Numbered from the stretch's first letter, positions 1 through 5,102 are shown. The stretch: DNA of 9,613 bases from JAQUYS01 sp964430665 (GCA_964430665.1 CAYSFC010000028.1:1-9613); one strand, 5' to 3'. The notes: generated from the sequence alone by a model not told the origin. Program-made: numbers and translations.

Positions 1-11
1 TTAAACAAAAG

Positions 12-40
12 TTTTATAAATGATGAAATTCGTTTTAAAA
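12..40 (+). promoter_or_regulatory. Candidate TATA boxes for the gene at 62
   Basis: Two TATA-like elements are present. TTTTATAAAT at 12-21 has the better consensus, but it would give a leader of about 15-20 nt. GTTTTAAAA at 32-40 is centred 26 nt before the ATG, which matches the spacing at most other genes in the window. I cannot decide between them. Confidence 0.45.
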
Positions 41-61
41 TTGTAGTGAGACGGGTCTGAA

Positions 62-538
62 ATGGAAAAACCGCCTAAAAAACAAATTCTGGTTCTCGAT
101 AAGAATAAAGACTACAAACCTTTAGAAAGGTTCAATTCAGAGGAAGTAAACTTCATATATGTTCATGATGAATTAAAATATATTGAAAAAATCCTAGATA
201 ATTCTTCAAAATATGCTGCATTTATATTAAATTCTTATGATTTAGACTTAGAAGGCCCTTTAGATCTAAAAAATATAATAATTAAAACAAGAAGTTTAAG
301 TGAAAAGCCTATATTTTTTAAAGCAGTTTTTTTAGAAAAATATAAACAATATTTACACAATGAAGGTATTGATTCCATAGTTCATAGAGAAGAACATGCA
401 ATTCAAAGACATAAAAATTTTGGTGATAGAGCCGCTCATTTACCATTTTATAATATATTTTTACACAAAACTTCTGATGGTTATGATGAATTACATCAAA
501 AAATTAAAGAAAATTTAGCTTTTGCTTATAAATTTTAG
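62..538 (+). CDS. Hypothetical protein, possibly receiver-like alpha/beta fold
   Basis: The product is a 158-aa soluble protein that I do not recognise. The first 110 residues alternate hydrophobic strands and helices in a CheY-like order: QILVLD (8-13), VNFIYV (29-34), YAAFILN (51-57), KPIFFKA (82-88) and IDSIVH (103-108). In a true receiver domain the third strand ends in the phospho-accepting Asp; here that place is Asn57. The paired acidic residues after strand 1 are reduced to one Asp and the strand-5 Lys is not apparent. If the fold is right, it is a non-phosphorylatable, degenerate receiver. The C-terminal 50 residues are rich in His and aromatics (HREEHAIQRH, AAHLPFYNIF) and fit no family I know. 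There is no signal peptide or membrane segment. The ATG at 62 lies about 26 nt after a TATA-like element, consistent with leaderless translation. The gene converges on the next one. That it is a gene is fairly certain; the fold is a guess. Confidence 0.8.
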   Translation: MEKPPKKQILVLDKNKDYKPLERFNSEEVNFIYVHDELKYIEKILDNSSKYAAFILNSYDLDLEGPLDLKNIIIKTRSLSEKPIFFKAVFLEKYKQYLHNEGIDSIVHREEHAIQRHKNFGDRAAHLPFYNIFLHKTSDGYDELHQKIKENLAFAYKF

Positions 539-568
539 TGTAATATTAAGTTTAAATAATTTAATATT

Positions 569-589
569 TGCTTAAAATATTTAGATAAA
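569..589. repeat. Direct repeat, copy 1
   Basis: The 21-bp unit TGCTTAAAATATTTA-G-ATAAA recurs at 647-667 with a single mismatch (20/21), at a 78-bp spacing. Both copies lie between two convergent genes. An AT-rich background raises chance matches, but 20/21 within 150 bp is unlikely to be random. Confidence 0.6.
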
Positions 590-600
590 ATTTATTTATA

Positions 601-619
601 GGATATCCAATATATTGGA
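601..619. repeat. Overlapping palindromes with CCAATA half-sites
   Basis: GGATATCC (601-608) is a perfect 8-bp palindrome. It overlaps the perfect 14-bp palindrome TCCAATATATTGGA (606-619). A further CCAATA follows at 623-628, giving three half-sites (607-612, 613-618 inverted, 623-628). In RNA the 14-bp element could form only a 5-bp stem. This could be an operator-like protein-binding site or part of the 3' ends of the two convergent transcripts. The function is unknown. Confidence 0.5.
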
Positions 620-646
620 CTTCCAATAAGTATTACTTTTAGTTTA

Positions 647-667
647 TGCTTAAAATATTTAAATAAA
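647..667. repeat. Direct repeat, copy 2
   Basis: This is the second copy of the 21-bp unit found at 569-589, differing at one base. The 14 bases that end at the unit's TGCT (TTTTAGTTTATGCT, 637-650) recur at 682-695 with one mismatch. That gives a third, decaying copy which runs into the 3' end of the minus-strand gene that stops at 684. Confidence 0.55.
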
Positions 668-683
668 TAAAGAATTAAAAGTT

Positions 684-1010
684 TTAGTTTTTGCTCAATT
701 TATAATGAATAAATTGATTTGTTAAATATTTTTTAACTTCATCACAATTAACATAATTTCCGTTTGTATCTTTTAAATTACCCTTACAAAACTCATTTAT
801 TGAAACATTCATTGCAGAAACTGTTCCAGGATGTTCATTTTTTGCAAAAGAAGGATGAAAATATGCATCAAAAATTTTTCCTGTATTATCAACAACAACA
901 CCTATAGTTGCACTAGGATTTTTTAGTTTTTTAAACGCTTCTTTGATATCCTTACCGCCATTAACGAAATTCGCTACTTTTTTTACTTCATCGTTTGTTA
1001 ATCTTTTCAT
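684..1010 (-). CDS. Hypothetical protein, 108 aa
   Basis: I do not recognise this small soluble protein. The N-terminus (residues 5-31, TNDEVKKVANFV...IKEAFKKLKN) is predicted helical and could be a helix-turn-helix-like or capping element. A strand-rich core follows, with a clear beta-hairpin: ATIGVVVDNTGKIFDAYFHP (34-53). The segment HPGTVSAMNVSINEF (60-74) may be a helix lining a pocket. Two cysteines (Cys75, Cys89) are present. The hairpin followed by a helix faintly recalls small PAS- or deaminase-type folds, but no catalytic Cys/His/Glu set is visible, so no function is proposed. The start ATG at 1008-1010 has a TATA-like element about 30 nt upstream and no Shine-Dalgarno site. The 3' end overlaps a degenerate copy of the intergenic repeat. 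Confidence 0.75.
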   Translation of the reverse strand: MKRLTNDEVKKVANFVNGGKDIKEAFKKLKNPSATIGVVVDNTGKIFDAYFHPSFAKNEHPGTVSAMNVSINEFCKGNLKDTNGNYVNCDEVKKYLTNQFIHYKLSKN

Positions 1011-1033
1011 AAGAAAATAGCAAAATATTAATC

Positions 1034-1046
1034 ATTTTATAAATTT
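1034..1046 (-). promoter_or_regulatory. TATA box for the minus-strand 108-aa gene
   Basis: On the minus strand this reads AAATTTATAAAAT and is centred about 30 nt before the ATG at 1010. This predicts a leaderless or nearly leaderless mRNA. It sits back to back with the TATA element of the divergent gene at 1087. Confidence 0.55.
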
Positions 1047-1056
1047 AACCACTTAA

Positions 1057-1065
1057 TTTATTAAT
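1057..1065 (+). promoter_or_regulatory. TATA box for the pyrophosphatase-family gene
   Basis: TTTATTAAT is centred about 26 nt before the ATG at 1087. No Shine-Dalgarno site precedes that ATG, so the transcript is probably leaderless. Confidence 0.5.
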
Positions 1066-1086
1066 AAAATCAAATTAAAAAAAAGT

Positions 1087-1431
1087 ATGGATTACTCAGA
1101 AAAATTTTTAGGACAAAAAGTAAAAGTTAAAATGGATCGTCCACTAGGAACAAAACATCCAAAACATGATGATATTTGGTATTGTTTTAATTATGGGTTC
1201 ATTCCTAATACAATAGCTCCTGATGGCGAAGAATTGGATGCCTATGTCTTAGGTGTTTTTGAGCCGTTAGACGAATTTGAGGGCATTTGTAAAGCAATTA
1301 TTCACAGAACTGATAATGATGACGACAAGTTGATTGTAATGCCTAAAGATAAAAATTATTCTGACGAAGAAATCAGAGCTTTAACAGAATTCCAAGAAAG
1401 ATTCTTTAAGTCGGAAATAATAAGAAAATAA
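1087..1431 (+). CDS. Short inorganic pyrophosphatase-family protein
   Basis: This is a soluble family I (PpaA-like) inorganic pyrophosphatase homologue; the full enzyme hydrolyses PPi to two phosphates using several Mg2+ ions. Visible family signatures are VKVKMDRPLGTKHP (12-25), FNYGFIP (34-40), the metal-site region DGEELDAYVLG (46-56) and the second acidic cluster TDNDDDKLIVMP (75-86). Compared with E. coli Ppa, Asp65 and Asp70 are kept as Asp46 and Asp51, but the Asp67 position is Glu48. The Asp102/Lys104 region is kept as DDDK. At 114 residues it is about 60 shorter than the usual enzyme: the N-terminal strands and the C-terminal Tyr-Lys helix are missing or reduced to FQERFFKSE (102-110). 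From memory, similarly short proteins exist in clostridia and are annotated as pyrophosphatases. Family membership is secure; catalytic activity on PPi is not. Confidence 0.85.
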   Translation: MDYSEKFLGQKVKVKMDRPLGTKHPKHDDIWYCFNYGFIPNTIAPDGEELDAYVLGVFEPLDEFEGICKAIIHRTDNDDDKLIVMPKDKNYSDEEIRALTEFQERFFKSEIIRK

Positions 1432-1438
1432 TATAAAC
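1429..1438 (+). promoter_or_regulatory. TATA box overlapping the preceding stop codon
   Basis: TAATATAAAC begins with the TAA stop of the pyrophosphatase-family gene and is centred about 25 nt before the ATG at 1459. The downstream gene could therefore have its own leaderless promoter despite the 27-bp gap. Read-through from upstream is also possible. Confidence 0.45.
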
Positions 1439-1458
1439 TAAATTAAAATTGAACTTTT

Positions 1459-1884
1459 ATGAGAAATTACGATGATGTTTATTGGGGTTATTTATTTTTA
1501 GACAAACAAGGTAATTTCAAAACAATTCTTAAAAAAGAATCAACACCTTTGATAAGAGAATTAAAACAAATAATTGACGTTGCAATAACAACATTTCATA
1601 CATTTATGCTTCCACGAAGATGGACTTCTTATCAAGGGATGATTTCTTGGGAACAGAGGGTTGAAGAAGTATATATTTTTGGGATGAAAACGCATAAAAA
1701 TTCATCTTTAAAGAATTATCTTAAATTACATAGTGAATTAGAAAGGTTGGCAAAAAATATGCATGTTTTTAATATTAGAGCACACACTCACATCTCACCA
1801 GAAATAATGAAAAGATATGGTTGGAAAGCTCTTGAATGTGATGAAAAAGATAAATATAAACCATATTCAAAAAAATTATTCTAA
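1459..1884 (+). CDS. Hypothetical protein, 141 aa
   Basis: I do not recognise this soluble, basic protein. The N-terminus has a strand-turn-strand pattern (VYWGYLFLDKQGNFKTIL, 7-24). A helix (LIRELKQIIDVAITTFHTFM, 31-50), a strand (RVEEVYIFGMK, 67-77) and a long helix (SLKNYLKLHSELERLAKN, 83-100) follow. The C-terminus, FNIRAHTHISPEIMKRYGWKAL (104-125), looks like the late part of a GNAT acetyltransferase, where a helix precedes the 'Y-G-W/F' strand and a tail with conserved aromatics (YKPYSKKLF). The acetyl-CoA pyrophosphate loop (Q/R-x-x-G-x-G/A) is not visible, so a GNAT assignment is only a suggestion. There is no signal or membrane segment. The ATG has no Shine-Dalgarno site and a TATA-like element 25 nt upstream. 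Confidence 0.75.
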   Translation: MRNYDDVYWGYLFLDKQGNFKTILKKESTPLIRELKQIIDVAITTFHTFMLPRRWTSYQGMISWEQRVEEVYIFGMKTHKNSSLKNYLKLHSELERLAKNMHVFNIRAHTHISPEIMKRYGWKALECDEKDKYKPYSKKLF

Positions 1885-1887
1885 ATA

Positions 1888-1971
1888 TGAATAAGACTTT
1901 TCTGATAGATTAGATTTAAAATATGATTTTCTTGATTTTTTAGTTAATTATTTAAAACGAGTTCTTATTCA
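1888..1971. repeat. Spaced 9-bp inverted repeat flanking a promoter
   Basis: The arms TGAATAAGA (1888-1896) and TCTTATTCA (1963-1971) are perfect reverse complements separated by 66 bp. The right arm falls just downstream of the TATA-like element at 1949-1958 and immediately before the radical SAM start at 1978. It could be a bipartite operator, but an AT-rich sequence produces such matches by chance at an appreciable rate. Confidence 0.3.
1949..1958 (+). promoter_or_regulatory. TATA-like element for the radical SAM gene
   Basis: TATTTAAAAC is centred about 25 nt before the ATG at 1978. No Shine-Dalgarno site is seen, so the transcript is probably leaderless. Confidence 0.45.
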
Positions 1972-1977
1972 AGATAT

Positions 1978-3306
1978 ATGAAAATATTATTAGTCTATCC
2001 TCCGTTTTGCACTCCTGCATCACCTCCCTATGCAATCACAAGATTATATTGGTTTTTAAAGAACAACAATATATCTGATTTAAATATTCTTGATCTTAAT
2101 TTATATTTTCACAAATTAAAATTTGAGCCGCCTAAAACTGAAAATTTAAATGAATTTGCTAAAGAATCTAGCAAAGTTTACTCAGAAAATAATAATAAAA
2201 TTGTAAACAATCAACCACCAGAATTTTTTAATGAATCTTTGAATGAAATTTTGAAATCAAAACCCGAAGTTGTGGCTTTTAGTTTAATTTATTCTTCCCA
2301 ATGTTTTTACACATTAGCTTTAATTAAACAATTAAATATATTAAACATTAAAACAATTGTTGGCGGACCTGCAGTCAACAAAAAATTAATTGAAGCAGCG
2401 GATTTTTATCTAAAAGATGAAATACAATTATACGATTTTATAACTGGAGAAGACACATACAATGATCCGATTAAACTAAACAAATTAAATTATAACACAG
2501 TTTTGGATTATTCAATTTACAAAGATTATTTTGTTCCAGAATTAGTTATTCCTTTGAAAACATCAACATGTTGTTTTTATCAACAATGTACTTTTTGTAC
2601 ACATCATAGTAATGGGATGTATCAAGAATTTCCTTTAAACAACATAAAAGAAAGTATAATTAAATCAAAAGCGAAATTTATTTTCTTCATAGATGATATG
2701 TTTCATAAAGATCGTTTGTTGAAATTAGCGGAAGAAATAAAACCATTAAATGTAAAATGGATGTGTCAATTAAAACCTACGAAAGAATTTGATAAAGTTA
2801 CTCTAAAAACTTTGAAAGATGCTGGTTTGAATTTGATTATTTGGGGTGTAGAATCTGGCAACAACAGAATTTTAAAATTAATGAAGAAAGGAACAAACAA
2901 AGAAGACATGGAAAATGTTTTACAAAATTCCAAAGAAGTAGGAATTTCAAATGTTTTATACATTATGTTTGGTTTTCCGACAGAAACAGAGGAAGAATTT
3001 AAAGAAACCATTGAATTTTTAAAAATAAATAATTCTAACATAGATTTAATTTCAACAGCGGTTTTTGGTTTGCAAAAAGAATCTTATATTTTTTCTCATC
3101 CAAAAGAATTTCAAATAAAAGAAATTTTTGAAGAAGAACGTACAATTTTGGAACCTAAAATTACTTATTCTGTAAAAAAAGGTATTTCTCAAGAAGAAGC
3201 TAAAAAATTCAGAGATAAATACAAGAAAACTTTGCATAAAATCAACAAATATCCGAAAATATATAATTTCTTTAGGGAGTGGATGTTAATCAAAAAAAGT
3301 CAATAA
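1978..3306 (+). CDS. B12-binding-type radical SAM protein
   Basis: This 442-aa protein has the layout of the cobalamin-binding-domain radical SAM class. The N-terminal Rossmann-like domain opens with MKILLVYPPFCTP and contains VVAFSLIYSSQ (98-108) and the typical IKTIVGGPAVN (124-134). The DxHxxG motif that coordinates B12 from below is absent, as in many members of this class, so cobalamin binding is not proven. The radical SAM core starts with Cys199, Cys204 and Cys207 (CFYQQCTFC), a CX4CX2C variant of the usual CX3CX2C that should hold the 4Fe-4S cluster; an extra Cys198 precedes it. FFIDDMF (236-242), GVESGNNRILKLMKKG (290-305) and FGFPTET (331-337) are standard core motifs. Substrates in this class range from tetrapyrroles and lipids to methylation targets; none can be chosen here because the neighbours are unrecognised. 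An oxygen-sensitive enzyme implies an anaerobic or microaerobic lifestyle. Confidence 0.92.
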   Translation: MKILLVYPPFCTPASPPYAITRLYWFLKNNNISDLNILDLNLYFHKLKFEPPKTENLNEFAKESSKVYSENNNKIVNNQPPEFFNESLNEILKSKPEVVAFSLIYSSQCFYTLALIKQLNILNIKTIVGGPAVNKKLIEAADFYLKDEIQLYDFITGEDTYNDPIKLNKLNYNTVLDYSIYKDYFVPELVIPLKTSTCCFYQQCTFCTHHSNGMYQEFPLNNIKESIIKSKAKFIFFIDDMFHKDRLLKLAEEIKPLNVKWMCQLKPTKEFDKVTLKTLKDAGLNLIIWGVESGNNRILKLMKKGTNKEDMENVLQNSKEVGISNVLYIMFGFPTETEEEFKETIEFLKINNSNIDLISTAVFGLQKESYIFSHPKEFQIKEIFEEERTILEPKITYSVKKGISQEEAKKFRDKYKKTLHKINKYPKIYNFFREWMLIKKSQ

Positions 3307-3307
3307 A

Positions 3308-3316
3308 TTTATAAAT
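3308..3316 (+). promoter_or_regulatory. TATA box for the 244-aa gene
   Basis: TTTATAAAT starts one base after the radical SAM stop codon and is centred about 27 nt before the ATG at 3339. It matches the archaeal consensus well and predicts an independent, leaderless transcript. Confidence 0.65.
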
Positions 3317-3338
3317 AAATGTATATTTTGAAACTTTT

Positions 3339-4073
3339 ATGGAAGAACATAAAGGTATTGATTATTTAACTAAAGCAACTAAAAATATAGAGAATTTCTC
3401 AAGAGATTCTGAACCATTCTCATGGACAAAAGTTAAAGAATCTTATGATGAAGCCATTAAAACTGGTGGTGAAGGAGTTAAAGAATTAGCAAACATCTAC
3501 ATGAACAGAATAAATAAAATTCTTTCAAAACAACAAGAAGATGCTCAAAAATTTGCAAGAGATATTTTAGTTGCAATTAGAAATGATATGAATGATTTAA
3601 TCAGCCATCAAGAAAGTTATAATTTGAGTTTAAATGAACTCAGAAAATATCAAGATTTAATTAATAATTCAACTGACCAAAATATTTCTAATATTGGAAA
3701 AACTGCAATCGAAGATATAAAAAAATTACATAAAAATTTTAGTTCAAAAATACCTAGAGAATTTTATCAAGGAGATAATAATTGTTATTTTTGGTTTGAA
3801 CCAAATAAAGCGGGAAAACCTGAAACAGGTGTTATTTTTTATAAGATTTCTTCTAAAGGAACAATAGATGAAATGGAGAAATTAGACCAAGAGTTCAACG
3901 AAGAATTAGAAGGTAAATTAATAATAGGTTCTTTTCTCCATGTTAGTGAAGAGTTTATTGAAGCAGGGAAAAAATATTTAGATAGATTAGACTCGAATAA
4001 AATTTTAAATTATACTCTAGAAAAACCATTTGAAATAAAATTACAAGATGTAGTATCTATGTATAAAAATTAA
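3339..4073 (+). CDS. Hypothetical helical protein, 244 aa
   Basis: I do not recognise this protein. Residues 1-135 are predicted almost entirely helical and highly charged, with heptad-like stretches (VKELANIYMNRINKILSKQQEDAQKFARD, about 47-75, and ISHQESYNLSLNELRKYQDLI, about 88-108), suggesting a helical bundle or coiled coil. A smaller mixed domain follows at about 140-205: NNCYFWFEPN (147-156), TGVIFYKISSKGTIDEMEKL (163-182) and KLIIGSFLHVSEEF (193-206). It contains one cysteine (Cys149) and the aromatic cluster YFWF. There is no signal peptide or membrane segment. It has its own consensus TATA box, so co-transcription with the radical SAM gene is not required. A scaffold or partner role is conceivable, but nothing in the sequence shows it. 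Confidence 0.8.
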   Translation: MEEHKGIDYLTKATKNIENFSRDSEPFSWTKVKESYDEAIKTGGEGVKELANIYMNRINKILSKQQEDAQKFARDILVAIRNDMNDLISHQESYNLSLNELRKYQDLINNSTDQNISNIGKTAIEDIKKLHKNFSSKIPREFYQGDNNCYFWFEPNKAGKPETGVIFYKISSKGTIDEMEKLDQEFNEELEGKLIIGSFLHVSEEFIEAGKKYLDRLDSNKILNYTLEKPFEIKLQDVVSMYKN

Positions 4074-4083
4074 ATAAAAATGT

Positions 4084-4101
4084 TAGAAGCCGAAGCTTCT
4101 A
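4084..4101. terminator. Bidirectional hairpin terminator with C(UUCG)G loop
   Basis: TAGAAGC-CGAA-GCTTCTA forms a perfect 7-bp stem between two convergent genes. On the plus strand it is followed directly by TTTTT (4102-4106). On the minus strand the loop reads UUCG closed by a C-G pair, the exceptionally stable C(UUCG)G tetraloop, followed three bases later by TTTTT (complement of 4076-4080). It can therefore end both the 244-aa gene and the lipoprotein gene. Hairpin plus U-tract is a bacterial-style layout; archaeal terminators usually need only the T-tract. Confidence 0.75.
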
Positions 4102-4113
4102 TTTTTAAAAAAA

Positions 4114-4530
4114 TTATTGAGGAGTATACTCAGTAACGCCCAAAGAAGTCATTGTGTCGCCACAAGTTTCTTGCATCTTCTCATAAACAAGTAATGCAAA
4201 TTCAGTATTATCTTCATATTGATATCTGTATTCTTCAACTTCTTCTTCTGTAAGGCCATAATCTGCATAATTCATTGCATTTTGCATAGCAACCATTACT
4301 GCGTCTGGATCTTCTGATTGTGATGCTTCCAACATTTCACAAGCAGTATTTACTGAATATTCTACATATTTATCATTTATTTCAGAAGTCATATCTTCGT
4401 TTGTATTTTCTTCTGCATTTGTTACTTCTTCGTTTGTAACTTCATTGTCAGTCACTACTTCCTCTCCACCACATGCTGTGAAAGTGAATGCTAGAAGTAA
4501 TAATAGTGTCAATATTAAATATTTTTTCAT
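4114..4530 (-). CDS. Small putative lipoprotein
   Basis: This is a 138-aa exported protein anchored by lipid. The N-terminus MKKYLILTLLLLLAFTFTAC has a two-Lys n-region, an Ala/Leu/Phe hydrophobic core and the lipobox F-T-A-C, with Cys20 as the predicted lipidated residue followed by Gly-Gly. Residues 22-52 are an acidic, low-complexity Glu/Asn/Thr linker with an imperfect VTNEE repeat (EVVTDNEVTNEEVTNAEENT), typical of a spacer that lifts a domain off the membrane. The C-terminal domain (about 53-138) is helical and acidic, with Cys64 and Cys123 possibly forming a disulfide. Its family and ligand are unknown. Unlike most genes here it has a good Shine-Dalgarno site (AGGTGA), so it uses a short leader. 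It is divergent from the 58-aa/PadR/thioredoxin operon, so a shared control region is possible. Confidence 0.85.
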   Translation of the reverse strand: MKKYLILTLLLLLAFTFTACGGEEVVTDNEVTNEEVTNAEENTNEDMTSEINDKYVEYSVNTACEMLEASQSEDPDAVMVAMQNAMNYADYGLTEEEVEEYRYQYEDNTEFALLVYEKMQETCGDTMTSLGVTEYTPQ

Positions 4531-4534
4531 AAAA

Positions 4535-4540
4535 TCACCT
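4535..4540 (-). promoter_or_regulatory. Shine-Dalgarno site of the lipoprotein gene
   Basis: The minus strand reads AGGTGA-TTTT-ATG, complementary to the archaeal 16S 3' end. It fixes the start at 4530 and distinguishes this gene from its mostly leaderless neighbours. Confidence 0.8.
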
Positions 4541-4561
4541 GTGGTTTATCAGAAATTAATC

Positions 4562-4572
4562 ATTTAAAAATA
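4562..4572 (-). promoter_or_regulatory. TATA-like element of the lipoprotein gene
   Basis: The minus strand reads TATTTTTAAAT. Its centre is about 27 nt before the Shine-Dalgarno site, so transcription would start almost at that site and give a leader of about 10 nt. Confidence 0.45.
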
Positions 4573-4587
4573 TTATCTTTAGAAAAA

Positions 4588-4596
4588 GTTATAAAT
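4588..4596 (+). promoter_or_regulatory. TATA box of the 58-aa/PadR/thioredoxin operon
   Basis: GTTATAAAT is centred about 26 nt before the ATG at 4618, giving a leaderless operon mRNA. The position supports the 58-aa reading frame as the first gene of the operon. Confidence 0.6.
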
Positions 4597-4617
4597 GCCT
4601 CAAAATAAAAATAAAAC

Positions 4618-4794
4618 ATGGTAAAAAAATCTAAAACAAATTTTTGGTTATGGACTATAATCATAACATTAGGCTTGTATGTTTTCAGAGAAGTTATTGG
4701 ATGGATAAATAAAATTATTCCATTTATGAATGAATTATACTTCTTCCTATTATGTGTAGGAACTGCAATGTACATAGCAAACAAAATAAGATGA
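4618..4794 (+). CDS. Small two-pass membrane protein, 58 aa
   Basis: This short frame runs from ATG 4618 to TGA 4792-4794. It starts with a basic tail (MVKKSKT) and has two hydrophobic segments, about 9-30 (FWLWTIIITLGLYVFREVIG) and about 35-55 (PFMNELYFFLLCVGTAMYIA), and a basic end (NKIR). It is probably an integral membrane hairpin. Two contexts support it as a real gene: a TATA box at the canonical leaderless distance, and an ATGA overlap with the PadR-like gene, a pattern repeated at the next junction. The family is unknown. It may be a membrane sensor or a partner of the redox protein encoded two genes on, but this is only inferred from the operon. Confidence 0.75.
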   Translation: MVKKSKTNFWLWTIIITLGLYVFREVIGWINKIIPFMNELYFFLLCVGTAMYIANKIR

Positions 4795-5102
4795 GTTTTT
4801 TGGAATTTAAGGGATTCTTGTCTTTTTTAATTCTCCACGAACTTTCAAAAACATCTTTATGTGGAGATGAATTAGCTCATAAAATAGGAAAAAGAAAAGG
4901 AGTTGTTCTTACGCCTGGAACAATTTATCCCGCATTAAAAGAATTGAAACGTAGAAAATTAGTAAAACGAAAGCAAGATGGGAGAAAAAAATATTATTCT
5001 CTAACTCAAGAAGGAGAAAAAGTTCTTGAAGAACAATATAATTTGTTTTCAAAATATTTTTGGGGTTTGAAAAATAAAATTAGTAAGAGGAGATTAAAAT
5101 GA
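4791..5102 (+). CDS. PadR-like winged-helix transcriptional regulator
   Basis: This is a DNA-binding regulator of 103 aa. The PadR signature is clear: LSKTSLCGDELAHKIGKRKG (18-37), the recognition-helix segment LTPGTIYPALKELKRRKLV (40-58) and the wing GRKKYYSLTQEGEKVL (64-79). It has only a short C-terminal helix (about 80-103), like the small PadR-s2 type, which usually dimerises through that helix. The frame is open further upstream to an ATG at 4752, but I chose ATG 4791. From there the protein begins with a normal helix (MSFLEFKGFLSFLILHELS), and the start overlaps the 58-aa gene's TGA as ATGA, implying coupled translation. The longer start would add an odd Cys-rich 13-residue extension. 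The gene downstream also overlaps by ATGA. PadR proteins often repress their own operon, so autoregulation of this three-gene unit is likely but not shown. Confidence 0.9.
   Translation: MSFLEFKGFLSFLILHELSKTSLCGDELAHKIGKRKGVVLTPGTIYPALKELKRRKLVKRKQDGRKKYYSLTQEGEKVLEEQYNLFSKYFWGLKNKISKRRLK
5087..5094 (+). promoter_or_regulatory. Shine-Dalgarno site of the thioredoxin-fold gene
   Basis: GAGGAGAT lies inside the end of the PadR-like gene, 4 nt before the ATG at 5099. As an internal operon gene it cannot use leaderless initiation, and it has the site expected in that case. Confidence 0.7.

Noticed and set aside
1..60. An open frame from the window edge to a TGA at 58-60 that could be the tail of an upstream gene.
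   Set aside because: It is only 19 codons and coincides with two good TATA-like elements, so it is more likely promoter sequence. It cannot be tested without the preceding sequence.
1459..1884. Assignment of the 141-aa protein as a GNAT acetyltransferase.
   Set aside because: Only the C-terminal 'MKRYGW' region resembles that fold; the acetyl-CoA-binding loop is not visible, so it is left hypothetical.
2766..3237. Two minus-strand frames opposite the radical SAM gene.
   Set aside because: They are Phe/Ser-rich antisense shadows of Lys/Glu/Asn-rich coding sequence and have no promoter or family signal.
4560..4784. A 74-aa minus-strand frame opposite the 58-aa membrane-protein gene.
   Set aside because: The plus-strand frame has a TATA box at the right distance and couples to the next gene; the minus frame has neither and would overlap the lipoprotein promoter.
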